From an uncultured Flavobacteriaceae bacterium (GTDB taxonomy: Bacteria; Bacteroidota; Bacteroidia; Flavobacteriales; Flavobacteriaceae), in contig CANLVG010000001.1 of NCBI GenBank assembly GCA_947494565.1, positions 434,001-498,000 on the forward strand: a stretch of 64,000 nucleotides of DNA. The letters run 5' to 3'. Under the pieces are notes generated by a model. It was given only the letters and a program-made list of their open reading frames with translations. It was not told the origin of the DNA and did not search any database. A program made the translations under genes and the position numbers. Below are positions 18,010 to 26,013 of this stretch, in pieces. Within the stretch, counting starts at the first letter, position 1, and every line of letters begins with the position of its first letter.

Positions 18010-18510
18010 TTAGTACAAGTCTATTTTGGTTTTCGTTGCACCCAGTGATTCTAAGTATTCTTTGACTTCCAAGGCTTCATCACCTCCTTTTTGGGCGTGG
18101 TGCAATAAGGTAAATCCATGAGGGCCTTTGGCATGCAAGGTGTTTGGAAAGGCCAAAAGCATGGGCTTAATGATATCGATCTCACCAAAAAGACAGGCGG
18201 TGAAGATATTCGCTTGGGCTCCTTTTTCAAGAAGAAACCGAGCAAGCTCCTTATGCCCTACATGACTCGCTGCGCCAAGGCCGGTTTCAAAATCCCCATA
18301 CTTCCAATCATGTGCCGCATTGATCAGGTTCGGATATTCTTCCAGAAGTGATTTTACCACATCCATTTTGCTGTGGGATACACTGACGAACTCTTCCACC
18401 ACTTTTTTATCCAATTGTTCTTCTTTCCCTATTGAAAAAGCGACCAAAGGAGCCGAGGCTGCAACAAGCCCGGTACCGCCCGCCATTTTCAAAAACGTAT
18501 TTCTGTTCAT
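18010..18510 (-). CDS. exported ankyrin-repeat protein
   Basis: 166 residues. The N-terminus MNRNTFLKMAGGTGLVAAS resembles a Tat-type leader but has a single Arg (NRNTFLK), so the export route is uncertain. The remainder contains three ankyrin-like repeats, for example SHSKMDVVKSLLEEYPNLIN and ASHVGHKELARFLLEKGAQA, then HGFTLLHHAQKGGDEALEV. Ankyrin repeats are protein-binding scaffolds; partner unknown. The gene lies 80 bp downstream of the Lrp-type regulator on the same strand, without obvious functional link. Confidence 0.8.
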   Translation of the reverse strand: MNRNTFLKMAGGTGLVAASAPLVAFSIGKEEQLDKKVVEEFVSVSHSKMDVVKSLLEEYPNLINAAHDWKYGDFETGLGAASHVGHKELARFLLEKGAQANIFTACLFGEIDIIKPMLLAFPNTLHAKGPHGFTLLHHAQKGGDEALEVKEYLESLGATKTKIDLY

Positions 18511-18590
18511 TGTCCAAGTATTTAGCTATTTAAAGTAGGTATTAAATGAACAGCCACGTAGCTGTTTAACAATACTTTATAAACCACATC

Positions 18591-19052
18591 TTAAAGGTTG
18601 ATCGCAGTCGTATGACGTACCTCATTGATTACAAAAGAACTCTGGGTGCTACCGATATTGTCTAGGGCCGTAAGTTTGGTGACCATAAAGTCTCGATAAG
18701 CCTCCATGCCACTCACATGTATTTTGAGAATATAATCATAATCTCCACTGGTATGGTAACATTCTACAACGGCTTCCAATTTCAATACCTCACGTTCAAA
18801 CTTGAGCACATATTCCTTGATATGCTGACTCAATTTCACATGACAGAAGACGGTGAAGGCCTTCCCGACTCGCTCTTTGTCGATAAGTGCCACATAACCG
18901 GTGATGATATGGCTGCGCTCTAAACGTTTGATGCGCTCATAAACCGCCGTCGTGGAAAGCTTAAGCGTATGGGCATAAGCCGCTGTGGTCTTTTTGCAAT
19001 CTGCCTGTAAGAGGGTTAGGAGTTTCGCATCGGTTTCATCAAGTTTGACCAT
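18591..19052 (-). CDS. Lrp/AsnC family transcriptional regulator, divergent from the Cys/Met PLP enzyme
   Basis: 153 residues. An N-terminal winged helix-turn-helix (about residues 5-60; DAKLLTLLQADCKKTTAAYA and LSTTAVYERIKRLERSHI) precedes a RAM ligand-binding domain (about 68-145) with YHTSGDYDYILKIHV. The family binds amino acids or related metabolites and forms dimers to octamers. It is transcribed away from the PLP enzyme at 19198; the 145-bp gap holds two matching palindromes, suggesting it controls both that gene and itself. The exact ligand, perhaps methionine or a sulfur amino acid, is an inference from the neighbour. Confidence 0.92.
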   Translation of the reverse strand: MVKLDETDAKLLTLLQADCKKTTAAYAHTLKLSTTAVYERIKRLERSHIITGYVALIDKERVGKAFTVFCHVKLSQHIKEYVLKFEREVLKLEAVVECYHTSGDYDYILKIHVSGMEAYRDFMVTKLTALDNIGSTQSSFVINEVRHTTAINL

Positions 19053-19082
19053 GGTGTTTTTTCGGTTTTCAGTAGATTAACA

Positions 19083-19113
19083 CAATAAAACAGATTTTAA
19101 ATCTATTTTATTG
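19083..19113. promoter_or_regulatory. candidate Lrp-type operator 1
   Basis: A 31-bp near-perfect palindrome: arms CAATAAAACAGATTT (19083-19097) and AAATCTATTTTATTG (19099-19113) match at 14 of 15 positions around one central T. Its core AGATTTTAAATCT occurs again 31 bp away. Position between the divergent regulator and PLP enzyme genes fits an Lrp-type site; binding is inferred. Confidence 0.6.
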
Positions 19114-19122
19114 CCAAATAAA

Positions 19123-19135
19123 AGATTTTAAATCT
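19123..19135. promoter_or_regulatory. candidate Lrp-type operator 2
   Basis: Exact second copy of the 13-bp core AGATTTTAAATCT. Centre-to-centre distance to the first core is 31 bp, close to three helical turns, so two dimers could bind the same DNA face. The outer arms are less symmetric than in operator 1. It lies 62 bp before the PLP enzyme start. Confidence 0.55.
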
Positions 19136-19197
19136 AAAAATACGAATTATGATTGTTAATCAACCGGATTGCCCATAGCTTTACTGTATAAAACTCA

Positions 19198-20421
19198 ATG
19201 ATTATGGACAATAAAGCAGCGAATCGACTACAGGATTTACAGTACTTTGGAGAGTTTGGTGGAATCAACCCTTCCATTTCGGACTCTTCCACCTACACCT
19301 TCTTATCGGCAAAGACGATGTTCGATACGTTCGAGGGCAATACCGAGGGTTGCTATTTATACAGTCGTCATTCATCGCCTTCCAACTTATATCTTGGGGA
19401 AGCACTTGCTGCGCTTGAGGGTACGGAAACGGCCAATGTATATGCGAGCGGTATGGGAGCGATCAGTTCCGTAATCATGCAACTCTGTAACGCTGACGAC
19501 CATATTGTAAGTAGCCGTACGATTTATGGCGGAAGCTACGCTTTGCTTAAGAATTTTATCAAGAAATTCGGGATACACACATCATTTGTCGATATCACCT
19601 CAATAGCGGAGGTCGAACAAGCAATCAATCCACGAACCAAAATGATCTATTGTGAATCGGTAAGCAATCCCCTATTGGAAGTTGCCGATATTAAAGCCTT
19701 GGCGCATCTTGCTAAAAAGCACGGTATACCATTGGTAGTGGACAATACTTTTTCTCCCCTTTCCATCGCTCCCGCCAAATTAGGTGCTGACATTGTCATT
19801 CATAGCCTGACCAAGTTCATCAACGGAACCAGCGATTGTGTTGCGGGCGCTGTTTGTGGTACCACTGATTTCTGTTTAAGTCTAAAAGATGTCAACAACG
19901 GCGCTGGAATGTTGATGGGGAGCACTTTAGACAGCCTAAGGGCCGCCTCTATTTTAAAGAACATGAGAACGCTCCACATTCGTATGCAAAAGCACAGTGG
20001 GAATGCACTCTATCTGGCCGAAAAATTCGAAAACGAAGGGTTTCGGGTGGTTTATCCGGGGTTAGCCTCGCATCAGGGCCATGAGGTCATGAAAAAGCAA
20101 ATGAACGCCGATTATGGTTTTGGGGGACTATTGACATTGGATGTTGGGTCTCTTGAAAACGCCAATGCCTTGATGGAACTCATGCAGATCGAAAAAATAG
20201 GATATCTTGCTGTTAGCCTTGGGTTTTATAAAACCCTCTTCAGTGCACCCGGAACATCCACTTCTTCTGAAATTCCTTTGGAAGAACAAATGGAAATGGG
20301 ACTATCGAACGGACTCATTCGATTCTCCATCGGTTTGGACAATGATATTGAACGTACCTTCAAGATGATAGTAGAATGTATGCGACAATTGGAAATCAAA
20401 CCGCTATCGGTCACGACCTAG
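19198..20421 (+). CDS. Cys/Met metabolism PLP-dependent enzyme (methionine gamma-lyase-like)
   Basis: 407 residues; ATG at 19198 or 19204. Family signs are the cofactor phosphate region YASGMGAISS (82-91), the Asp in VDNTFSP (181-187) and the Schiff-base lysine Lys206 in HSLTKFINGTSD. The fold class covers methionine gamma-lyase, cystathionine gamma-lyase/synthase and O-acetylhomoserine sulfhydrylase. The loop that reads YGC in well-studied methionine gamma-lyases (Cys116 in the Pseudomonas enzyme) reads YGG here, so the exact reaction is open. The divergent Lrp-type gene and paired palindromes suggest amino-acid-responsive control. Cytoplasmic. Confidence 0.88.
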   Translation: MIMDNKAANRLQDLQYFGEFGGINPSISDSSTYTFLSAKTMFDTFEGNTEGCYLYSRHSSPSNLYLGEALAALEGTETANVYASGMGAISSVIMQLCNADDHIVSSRTIYGGSYALLKNFIKKFGIHTSFVDITSIAEVEQAINPRTKMIYCESVSNPLLEVADIKALAHLAKKHGIPLVVDNTFSPLSIAPAKLGADIVIHSLTKFINGTSDCVAGAVCGTTDFCLSLKDVNNGAGMLMGSTLDSLRAASILKNMRTLHIRMQKHSGNALYLAEKFENEGFRVVYPGLASHQGHEVMKKQMNADYGFGGLLTLDVGSLENANALMELMQIEKIGYLAVSLGFYKTLFSAPGTSTSSEIPLEEQMEMGLSNGLIRFSIGLDNDIERTFKMIVECMRQLEIKPLSVTT

Positions 20422-20492
20422 GGGCTTTTAATTCCAGTTTGCATAGCCCTATTCAAAATCGTAATATTACAGGGTAACCAATTCATGGCATA

Positions 20493-21983
20493 ATGGCAGA
20501 CCAAAAAAAGAAACCTAAATATCGAGAGAATGAGAATATTGTGGAGAATAAGGAACTCAGTATAACCGAGGCCTTATTGCCCGTTATTGTTCTGGTCGCG
20601 ATGCTCGCCTATAATGTTTTTGTTTTTGGTGACGATGCCTTGAGCGGATCCAACCAGTTTATTCTGTTATTAGGTGGAGCTGTGGCGGCTATTGTAGGCT
20701 TCTTCAACAAGGTTTCCTATAAGCAAATGATGGCCGAGGTGGCCGAAAATGTGAAGTCTACTACCGGGGCCTTGCTCATCCTCTTAATGGTAGGAGCTTT
20801 ATCCGGTACTTGGTTGATCAGTGGTATTATTCCCTCCATGATTTATTATGGGTTACAAATACTGAACCCAACGATCTTCCTGGCTGCCTGCGTGATAATA
20901 TGCGCCATCATTTCAATTGCCACGGGTAGTTCTTGGACCACTGCGGCAACAGTGGGTATTGCTCTTATTGGAATTGGCGATGCCCTCGGCATTTCGTTGG
21001 GTATGACCGCCGGTGCCGTTTTGTCCGGAGCATACTTTGGTGATAAACTATCCCCCTTAAGTGATACGACCAACCTCGCTCCTGCTATGGCAGGTGGTGA
21101 ACTATTCAGCCACATTAAGTATATGACCATTACCACGATACCTACAATTTCGGTCACCCTAATCGTTTTTATAATTTTAGGGTTTACCATTGACACCAAC
21201 GGAACTGCCGATACAGACGCTATTTTAGCCTCAATCAAAAAAAGCTTTACCATTACACCATGGTTGTTTTTGGTGCCCGCCGTGGTCATTTTCCTTATCG
21301 TAAAAAAAGCACCACCATTATTGGCACTCCTCATAGGAACACTATTGGGGGGTGTATTTGCCTTGATTTTTCAGCCGAGCGTAGTTGCTACCATCGGTGG
21401 GGGCGATATGTTGACTTTCGAATCGGGATATAAAGGTATTTTAAACGCGATTACCATCAACACCGCTGTACCCTCTGATAATGAAGCTTTAAGTGACTTG
21501 TTCTCGGCCAAAGGCATGGCAGGGATGCTCGGAACCATATGGCTGATTGTCTGCGCTATGGTTTTCGGAGGCATTATGGATGGCATCGGAGCCTTGGCCC
21601 GAATTACAAGATCTCTATTGAGTTTAGCAAAAACTACATTTGGCCTGTTTGCCAGTACCGTCGGCAGTTGTTTGGCCCTTAATGTAACTGCTTCAGATCA
21701 ATACTTGGCTATTGTGGTGCCCGGTAAGATGTTCTCAAAAGCCTATGCCGACAGGAACTTGGCCCCGGAAAATTTAAGTAGAACCCTAGAGGATTCCGGA
21801 ACCGTAACATCCGTCCTAGTACCATGGAATACGTGTGGAGCGTACCACAGCGGTGTTCTCGGTGTAAGCGTCTTGGATTACTTTGTATATGCAATTTTTA
21901 ATTGGTTAAGCCCCATTATGACGCTTATTTTTGCCGGTTTGGGCATCAAGATCCGGCAGTTGACGGCGAAGGTGGTAAAGTAA
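20493..21983 (+). CDS. NhaC family Na+/H+ antiporter
   Basis: 496 residues with about eleven to twelve membrane helices. Family motifs include ATGSSWTTAATVGIALIGIG, SGAYFGDKLSPLSDTTNLAP and, near the C-terminus, LEDSGTVTSVLVPWNTCGAY, all typical of the NhaC branch, which also includes MleN-type Na+/malate-lactate exchangers. Acts in the inner membrane, exchanging sodium for protons, possibly with an organic anion. It starts 71 bp after the PLP enzyme on the same strand; co-transcription is possible. No alternative family considered likely. Confidence 0.93.
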   Translation: MADQKKKPKYRENENIVENKELSITEALLPVIVLVAMLAYNVFVFGDDALSGSNQFILLLGGAVAAIVGFFNKVSYKQMMAEVAENVKSTTGALLILLMVGALSGTWLISGIIPSMIYYGLQILNPTIFLAACVIICAIISIATGSSWTTAATVGIALIGIGDALGISLGMTAGAVLSGAYFGDKLSPLSDTTNLAPAMAGGELFSHIKYMTITTIPTISVTLIVFIILGFTIDTNGTADTDAILASIKKSFTITPWLFLVPAVVIFLIVKKAPPLLALLIGTLLGGVFALIFQPSVVATIGGGDMLTFESGYKGILNAITINTAVPSDNEALSDLFSAKGMAGMLGTIWLIVCAMVFGGIMDGIGALARITRSLLSLAKTTFGLFASTVGSCLALNVTASDQYLAIVVPGKMFSKAYADRNLAPENLSRTLEDSGTVTSVLVPWNTCGAYHSGVLGVSVLDYFVYAIFNWLSPIMTLIFAGLGIKIRQLTAKVVK

Positions 21984-22058
21984 TCTTAATTTTTACCGTC
22001 TGTTGAATCAAAACGGTTCATATTTTTTTAATTTCGTCGAAAATCAAAATTTACAATT

Positions 22059-22565
22059 ATGGCTACGATAACACTGCACGGAAATACGATACATACTTTA
22101 GGCAATCTCCCCGAAAATGGAAGCGAAGCACAAGATTTTACTTTAACCAAAGGGGATTTATCCGCTACAACACTTGAGGCCTATAAGGGCAAAAAAGTGG
22201 TGATGAATATTTTTCCGAGTATCGATACTGGAACATGTGCCCAATCGGTACGCCAGTTCAACAAAGATGCCGGCGCTTTGGAAAACACCGTAGTTCTTTG
22301 TATTTCAAAAGACCTTCCCTTTGCGCAAGGCCGATTTTGTGGGGCCGAGGGAATCGAGAATGTTGAGATGCTTTCTGATTTTAGGGATGGAAATTTCGGG
22401 AAGACCTACCAAGTAGAGTTCACTGACGGGCCTTTACAAAGCCTTCATTCAAGGGCAATTGTCGTTCTCAATGAAGAAGGAAAGGTTATTCATACCGAAC
22501 AGGTTCCGGAAATTGTAGATGAGCCCGATTATAAAGCCGCCCTAGAAGCATTACAGAATGGCTAA
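22059..22565 (+). CDS. tpx: thiol peroxidase (atypical 2-Cys peroxiredoxin)
   Basis: 168 residues, the usual Tpx length. The peroxidatic Cys60 lies in SIDTGTCAQSVRQF and the resolving Cys94 in GRFCGAEGIENV, matching the C61/C95 pair of the E. coli enzyme. It reduces hydrogen and alkyl peroxides with thioredoxin as electron donor. A further Cys81 is not part of the usual mechanism. Its last 8 bp overlap dgkA, suggesting translational coupling at the head of the tpx-dgkA-ftsK-lolA-lptFG-ribBA run. Confidence 0.96.
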   Translation: MATITLHGNTIHTLGNLPENGSEAQDFTLTKGDLSATTLEAYKGKKVVMNIFPSIDTGTCAQSVRQFNKDAGALENTVVLCISKDLPFAQGRFCGAEGIENVEMLSDFRDGNFGKTYQVEFTDGPLQSLHSRAIVVLNEEGKVIHTEQVPEIVDEPDYKAALEALQNG

Positions 22566-22923
22566 AGAATCATTTGTCAAGAACAGGATAAAAAGTGTGG
22601 GCTTCGCATTACGTGGAGCCCTTCTTTTGATTCGTACCGAAGCTAGTATTAAGGTACAGGTATTCATTGCCATTGTTATGACATCGGCAGGTTTCTTTTT
22701 TGATATTTCGAATACCGAATGGATCGTTCAGATTCTGACCATAGCGGCGATAATGGGCGTAGAGGGTTTAAATACTGCAGTTGAAAAACTGGCTGATTTT
22801 GTGCAACCCGAATTTGATGAAAAAATCGGGGTAATCAAAGATGTTTCGGCCGGAGCGGTAATGTTGGTTTCGATAGCGGCGACCATTATTGGCTTTATCA
22901 TTTATCTACCGAAGATTTTTTGA
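22558..22923 (+). CDS. dgkA: DgkA-type diacylglycerol/undecaprenol kinase
   Basis: 121 residues with three membrane helices. Motifs are the N-terminal GFALRGALLLIRTEASIKVQ and the signature GVEGLNTAVEKLADF before the last helix. The family phosphorylates diacylglycerol or, in many bacteria, undecaprenol to feed the lipid carrier cycle of wall and LPS synthesis. In this genomic setting the undecaprenol role is plausible but not shown. Overlaps tpx by 8 bp; 62 bp ahead of ftsK. Confidence 0.93.
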   Translation: MAKESFVKNRIKSVGFALRGALLLIRTEASIKVQVFIAIVMTSAGFFFDISNTEWIVQILTIAAIMGVEGLNTAVEKLADFVQPEFDEKIGVIKDVSAGAVMLVSIAATIIGFIIYLPKIF

Positions 22924-22985
22924 AGCCAAATTCGAATCCCCTTCTACTCTAAATTTGTATTTTTACCTCCAGAATCTACCAATGA

Positions 22986-25361
22986 ATGGCAAAAAAGGTA
23001 AGAAAGACCCAAGCGAAATCCGCTAAAAAACCCCGGTCTTACAAATTGTCCAAGCAGAATAAAATCATACTGGGAAGCCTTTTGATGCTTTTCAGCATCG
23101 CGTTATTCTTTTCTTTCGTCTCTTTTTTTTTCAATTGGCAAGATGACCAAAGCCTGCTCTCCGAGTTCCAAGATAGAAATGAAGAGGCAAAAAACCTTTT
23201 GAACAAATTCGGGGCTGCGGTCAGTCACTTCTTTGTGTACAAGGGTTTTGGTATCGCTACACTCATTCTGCCCATACTTCTATGCCTCACCGGTCTACAT
23301 ATGTTTTTGGGCCTTGAGCAGAAAGGCATGCTGAAGAAGTGGATCTGGGGATTGGTGTTTATGATCTGGATTTCCATTGCCTTGGGTTTCTTTGCATATA
23401 CCCAACCGCTCTTGGGAGGGCTCGTCGGCTTTGAAATGAATGATTTTCTACAGGACTATACCGGAAAGATCGGGGTGATGCTCTTACTTGTTTTCGGTAT
23501 GATTTTGATCATGGTCCGTCTTTTCGATTTTTCACCCGAAGCCATTGGAAGTTACTTTCAAAGGAAATCTTCAGATCTTAAAGCCGAGTTCTCGAGTGAT
23601 AAATCAAAATCGAGTACTACTGTGGTGCTCGATACCAAAGAAGAGGCTCCGGTGGTTATCGACACCTATACCCATAAGAAAGACATTCCCTCTTTAAAAA
23701 AGGAGGCGGAGTTGGAAAAGACCTTTGACAAAATAGAGATTACCCCCCCTAAGGAAATGCCGCAAGAAGAATTGGCCATGGAGGTAGAAAAGGTGGTAGA
23801 AGAGAAAGAGGAAGTGGATAATATCGCCGACAAGCTTGTGGATGATTTTGGCGAATTTGACCCAACCTTGGAGCTAGGTAGTTACAAATTTCCCACCTTA
23901 GAACTGTTAGATCCGCATGGAGTTACCGGTGGAATAACCATCAATCAGGAGGAACTAGAAGAAAACAAGAACAGGATCGTACAGACCCTGAACAATTATA
24001 AAATCGGAATTGCCCAAATAAAGGCCACCATTGGCCCTACGGTAACCCTTTATGAAATAGTACCGGAGGCAGGTGTTCGTATTTCAAAGATTAAAAATCT
24101 TGAAGATGATATCGCACTATCACTCGCGGCACTTGGTATTCGTATCATCGCTCCAATTCCCGGTAAGGGAACAATTGGTATAGAGGTACCCAATAAAAAT
24201 GCCACAATCGTATCAATGCGTTCGGTAATCGCATCAAGTAAGTTTCAAAAGGCTGAAATGCAACTTCCTATCGCTTTTGGTAAGACCATTAGCAATGAGA
24301 CCTTCGTTGTTGATCTGGCTAAAATGCCACACCTCTTAATGGCCGGTGCAACTGGTCAAGGTAAATCCGTTGGACTGAATGCGGTGCTCACCTCCTTGCT
24401 CTACAAAAAACACCCTGCCGAGGTAAAATTCGTACTAGTGGATCCGAAAAAAGTGGAACTGACACTTTTCAATAAAATCGAGCGACACTATTTGGCGAAA
24501 TTACCGGATTCAGAAGATGCGATAATTACGGACAATACGAAAGTAATTCATACACTGAATTCCCTCTGTATCGAAATGGATAATCGTTACGAATTGTTGA
24601 AAACCGCTATGGTTCGTAACATCAAGGAATACAATGACAAATTCAAGGCAAGGAAATTAAATCCGAATGACGGACACATGTTTCTTCCCTATATCGTCTT
24701 GGTAATCGATGAATTTGCCGACTTGATCATGACCGCTGGTAAGGAAGTGGAAACTCCCGTTGCGCGCCTGGCCCAATTGGCAAGGGCCATTGGCATTCAT
24801 TTGATTATCGCCACACAGCGTCCGTCGGTCAATGTCATTACGGGAATCATCAAGGCAAACTTCCCCGCGAGGATAGCCTTTCGCGTGACCTCTAAAATCG
24901 ATTCAAGAACGATTTTGGATGCTCAAGGCGCGGATCAATTGATCGGACGGGGCGATATGCTCTATACACAAGGAAACGATGTTACCCGTATTCAATGTGC
25001 CTTTGTAGATACTCCCGAAGTCGCCAAGATTACCGACTATATCGGTTCTCAAAGAGCGTACCCCAGCGCCCACATGCTTCCTGAGTATGTTGGGGAAGAC
25101 TCTGGCACAGGAATTGATTATGATATCGCTGATCGTGATGCCCTATTCCGTGAAGCTGCCGAAGTAATCGTTACGGCACAACAGGGTTCTGCATCGCTGA
25201 TCCAAAGAAAATTGAAGTTAGGGTACAACCGTGCAGGCCGTATTGTCGATCAACTTGAAGCGGCAGGCATCGTCGGACCATTTGAAGGTAGTAAGGCGCG
25301 TCAGGTCTTGGTACCTGATTTGGTCGCGTTGGACCAGCTTCTAAGTAATGAAACAAACTAA
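22986..25361 (+). CDS. ftsK: DNA translocase FtsK
   Basis: 791 residues. Four N-terminal membrane helices (residues about 27-50, 80-108, 120-138, 160-180) are followed by an acidic/charged linker (about 185-295), the alpha domain, and the RecA-like beta domain with Walker A GATGQGKS (454-461) and Walker B VLVIDEFADL. The C-terminal gamma winged helix (about 725-790; SASLIQRKLKLGYNRAGRIV) should read KOPS-type orientation sequences. FtsK pumps chromosome ends through the closing septum and activates XerCD resolution. The linker is short compared with the E. coli protein, as is normal for Bacteroidota. Confidence 0.97.
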   Translation: MAKKVRKTQAKSAKKPRSYKLSKQNKIILGSLLMLFSIALFFSFVSFFFNWQDDQSLLSEFQDRNEEAKNLLNKFGAAVSHFFVYKGFGIATLILPILLCLTGLHMFLGLEQKGMLKKWIWGLVFMIWISIALGFFAYTQPLLGGLVGFEMNDFLQDYTGKIGVMLLLVFGMILIMVRLFDFSPEAIGSYFQRKSSDLKAEFSSDKSKSSTTVVLDTKEEAPVVIDTYTHKKDIPSLKKEAELEKTFDKIEITPPKEMPQEELAMEVEKVVEEKEEVDNIADKLVDDFGEFDPTLELGSYKFPTLELLDPHGVTGGITINQEELEENKNRIVQTLNNYKIGIAQIKATIGPTVTLYEIVPEAGVRISKIKNLEDDIALSLAALGIRIIAPIPGKGTIGIEVPNKNATIVSMRSVIASSKFQKAEMQLPIAFGKTISNETFVVDLAKMPHLLMAGATGQGKSVGLNAVLTSLLYKKHPAEVKFVLVDPKKVELTLFNKIERHYLAKLPDSEDAIITDNTKVIHTLNSLCIEMDNRYELLKTAMVRNIKEYNDKFKARKLNPNDGHMFLPYIVLVIDEFADLIMTAGKEVETPVARLAQLARAIGIHLIIATQRPSVNVITGIIKANFPARIAFRVTSKIDSRTILDAQGADQLIGRGDMLYTQGNDVTRIQCAFVDTPEVAKITDYIGSQRAYPSAHMLPEYVGEDSGTGIDYDIADRDALFREAAEVIVTAQQGSASLIQRKLKLGYNRAGRIVDQLEAAGIVGPFEGSKARQVLVPDLVALDQLLSNETN

Positions 25362-25367
25362 AAACAC

Positions 25368-26012
25368 ATGAAAAAGTATTTATTTGTAACACTAGCGCTC
25401 TTAACGGTGAGCTTCATGAACGCACAAGGTTCAGAAAAAGCCAAGGCCTTATTGGATGAAGTATACGAGAAAGTCTCGGGCTATGACAACATTTCTGTCG
25501 ATTTTCGATTTGAGTTGAGAAATACGGAGGCCGATATCAATTCGGAAACACGGGGCAAGGTGACACTTCAAGGAGATAAGTACCTAGGCGATCTTTTCGG
25601 AACGAAGCAATTGTACGACGGTAGTAAGGTGTATACCATCATTCCTGATAATGAAGAAGTGACCATTGAAGATAAATCGGATGACGAAAATACCTTTACC
25701 CCCACAAAAATGTTGACCTTCTATAAAGAAGGCCATACGTACAGCTGGGATATCCTTCAAAATGTTCAAGGGCGAAAAATACAATATGTAAAATTGGTAC
25801 CCATTGACTCCAATACGGAAATTAAGCACATTTTAATGGGCATCGATAAGGTCACCAAACACATCTACAAAATTATTGAGACAGGTAAGAATGGTACCAT
25901 GACTACGATTACTGTTAATTCTTTTAAAACGGATCAGCCTTTATCAAAAACCTTATTTACCTTTGACGAAGGCAAGTACCAAGACGATGGGTACTATATC
26001 ATAAAGAACTAA
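25368..26012 (+). CDS. lolA: LolA-like outer membrane lipoprotein carrier protein
   Basis: 214 residues with a cleavable signal peptide ending near MNAQG. The mature part begins KAKALLDEVYEKVSGYDNIS and has the LolA beta-sheet pattern, including GKVTLQGDKYLGD and the C-terminal PLSKTLFTFDEGKYQDDGYY. LolA ferries lipoproteins across the periplasm from LolCDE to the outer membrane. It follows ftsK by 6 bp and precedes the lptFG-type gene by 1 bp, so the three are almost certainly one operon. The lolA name is by family and position; these Bacteroidota versions diverge much from E. coli LolA. Confidence 0.9.
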   Translation: MKKYLFVTLALLTVSFMNAQGSEKAKALLDEVYEKVSGYDNISVDFRFELRNTEADINSETRGKVTLQGDKYLGDLFGTKQLYDGSKVYTIIPDNEEVTIEDKSDDENTFTPTKMLTFYKEGHTYSWDILQNVQGRKIQYVKLVPIDSNTEIKHILMGIDKVTKHIYKIIETGKNGTMTTITVNSFKTDQPLSKTLFTFDEGKYQDDGYYIIKN

Positions 26013-26013
26013 G

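Noticed and set aside
20846-21334. 162-codon minus-strand frame inside the NhaC gene
   Set aside because: Antisense to conserved NhaC motifs, no domain of its own.
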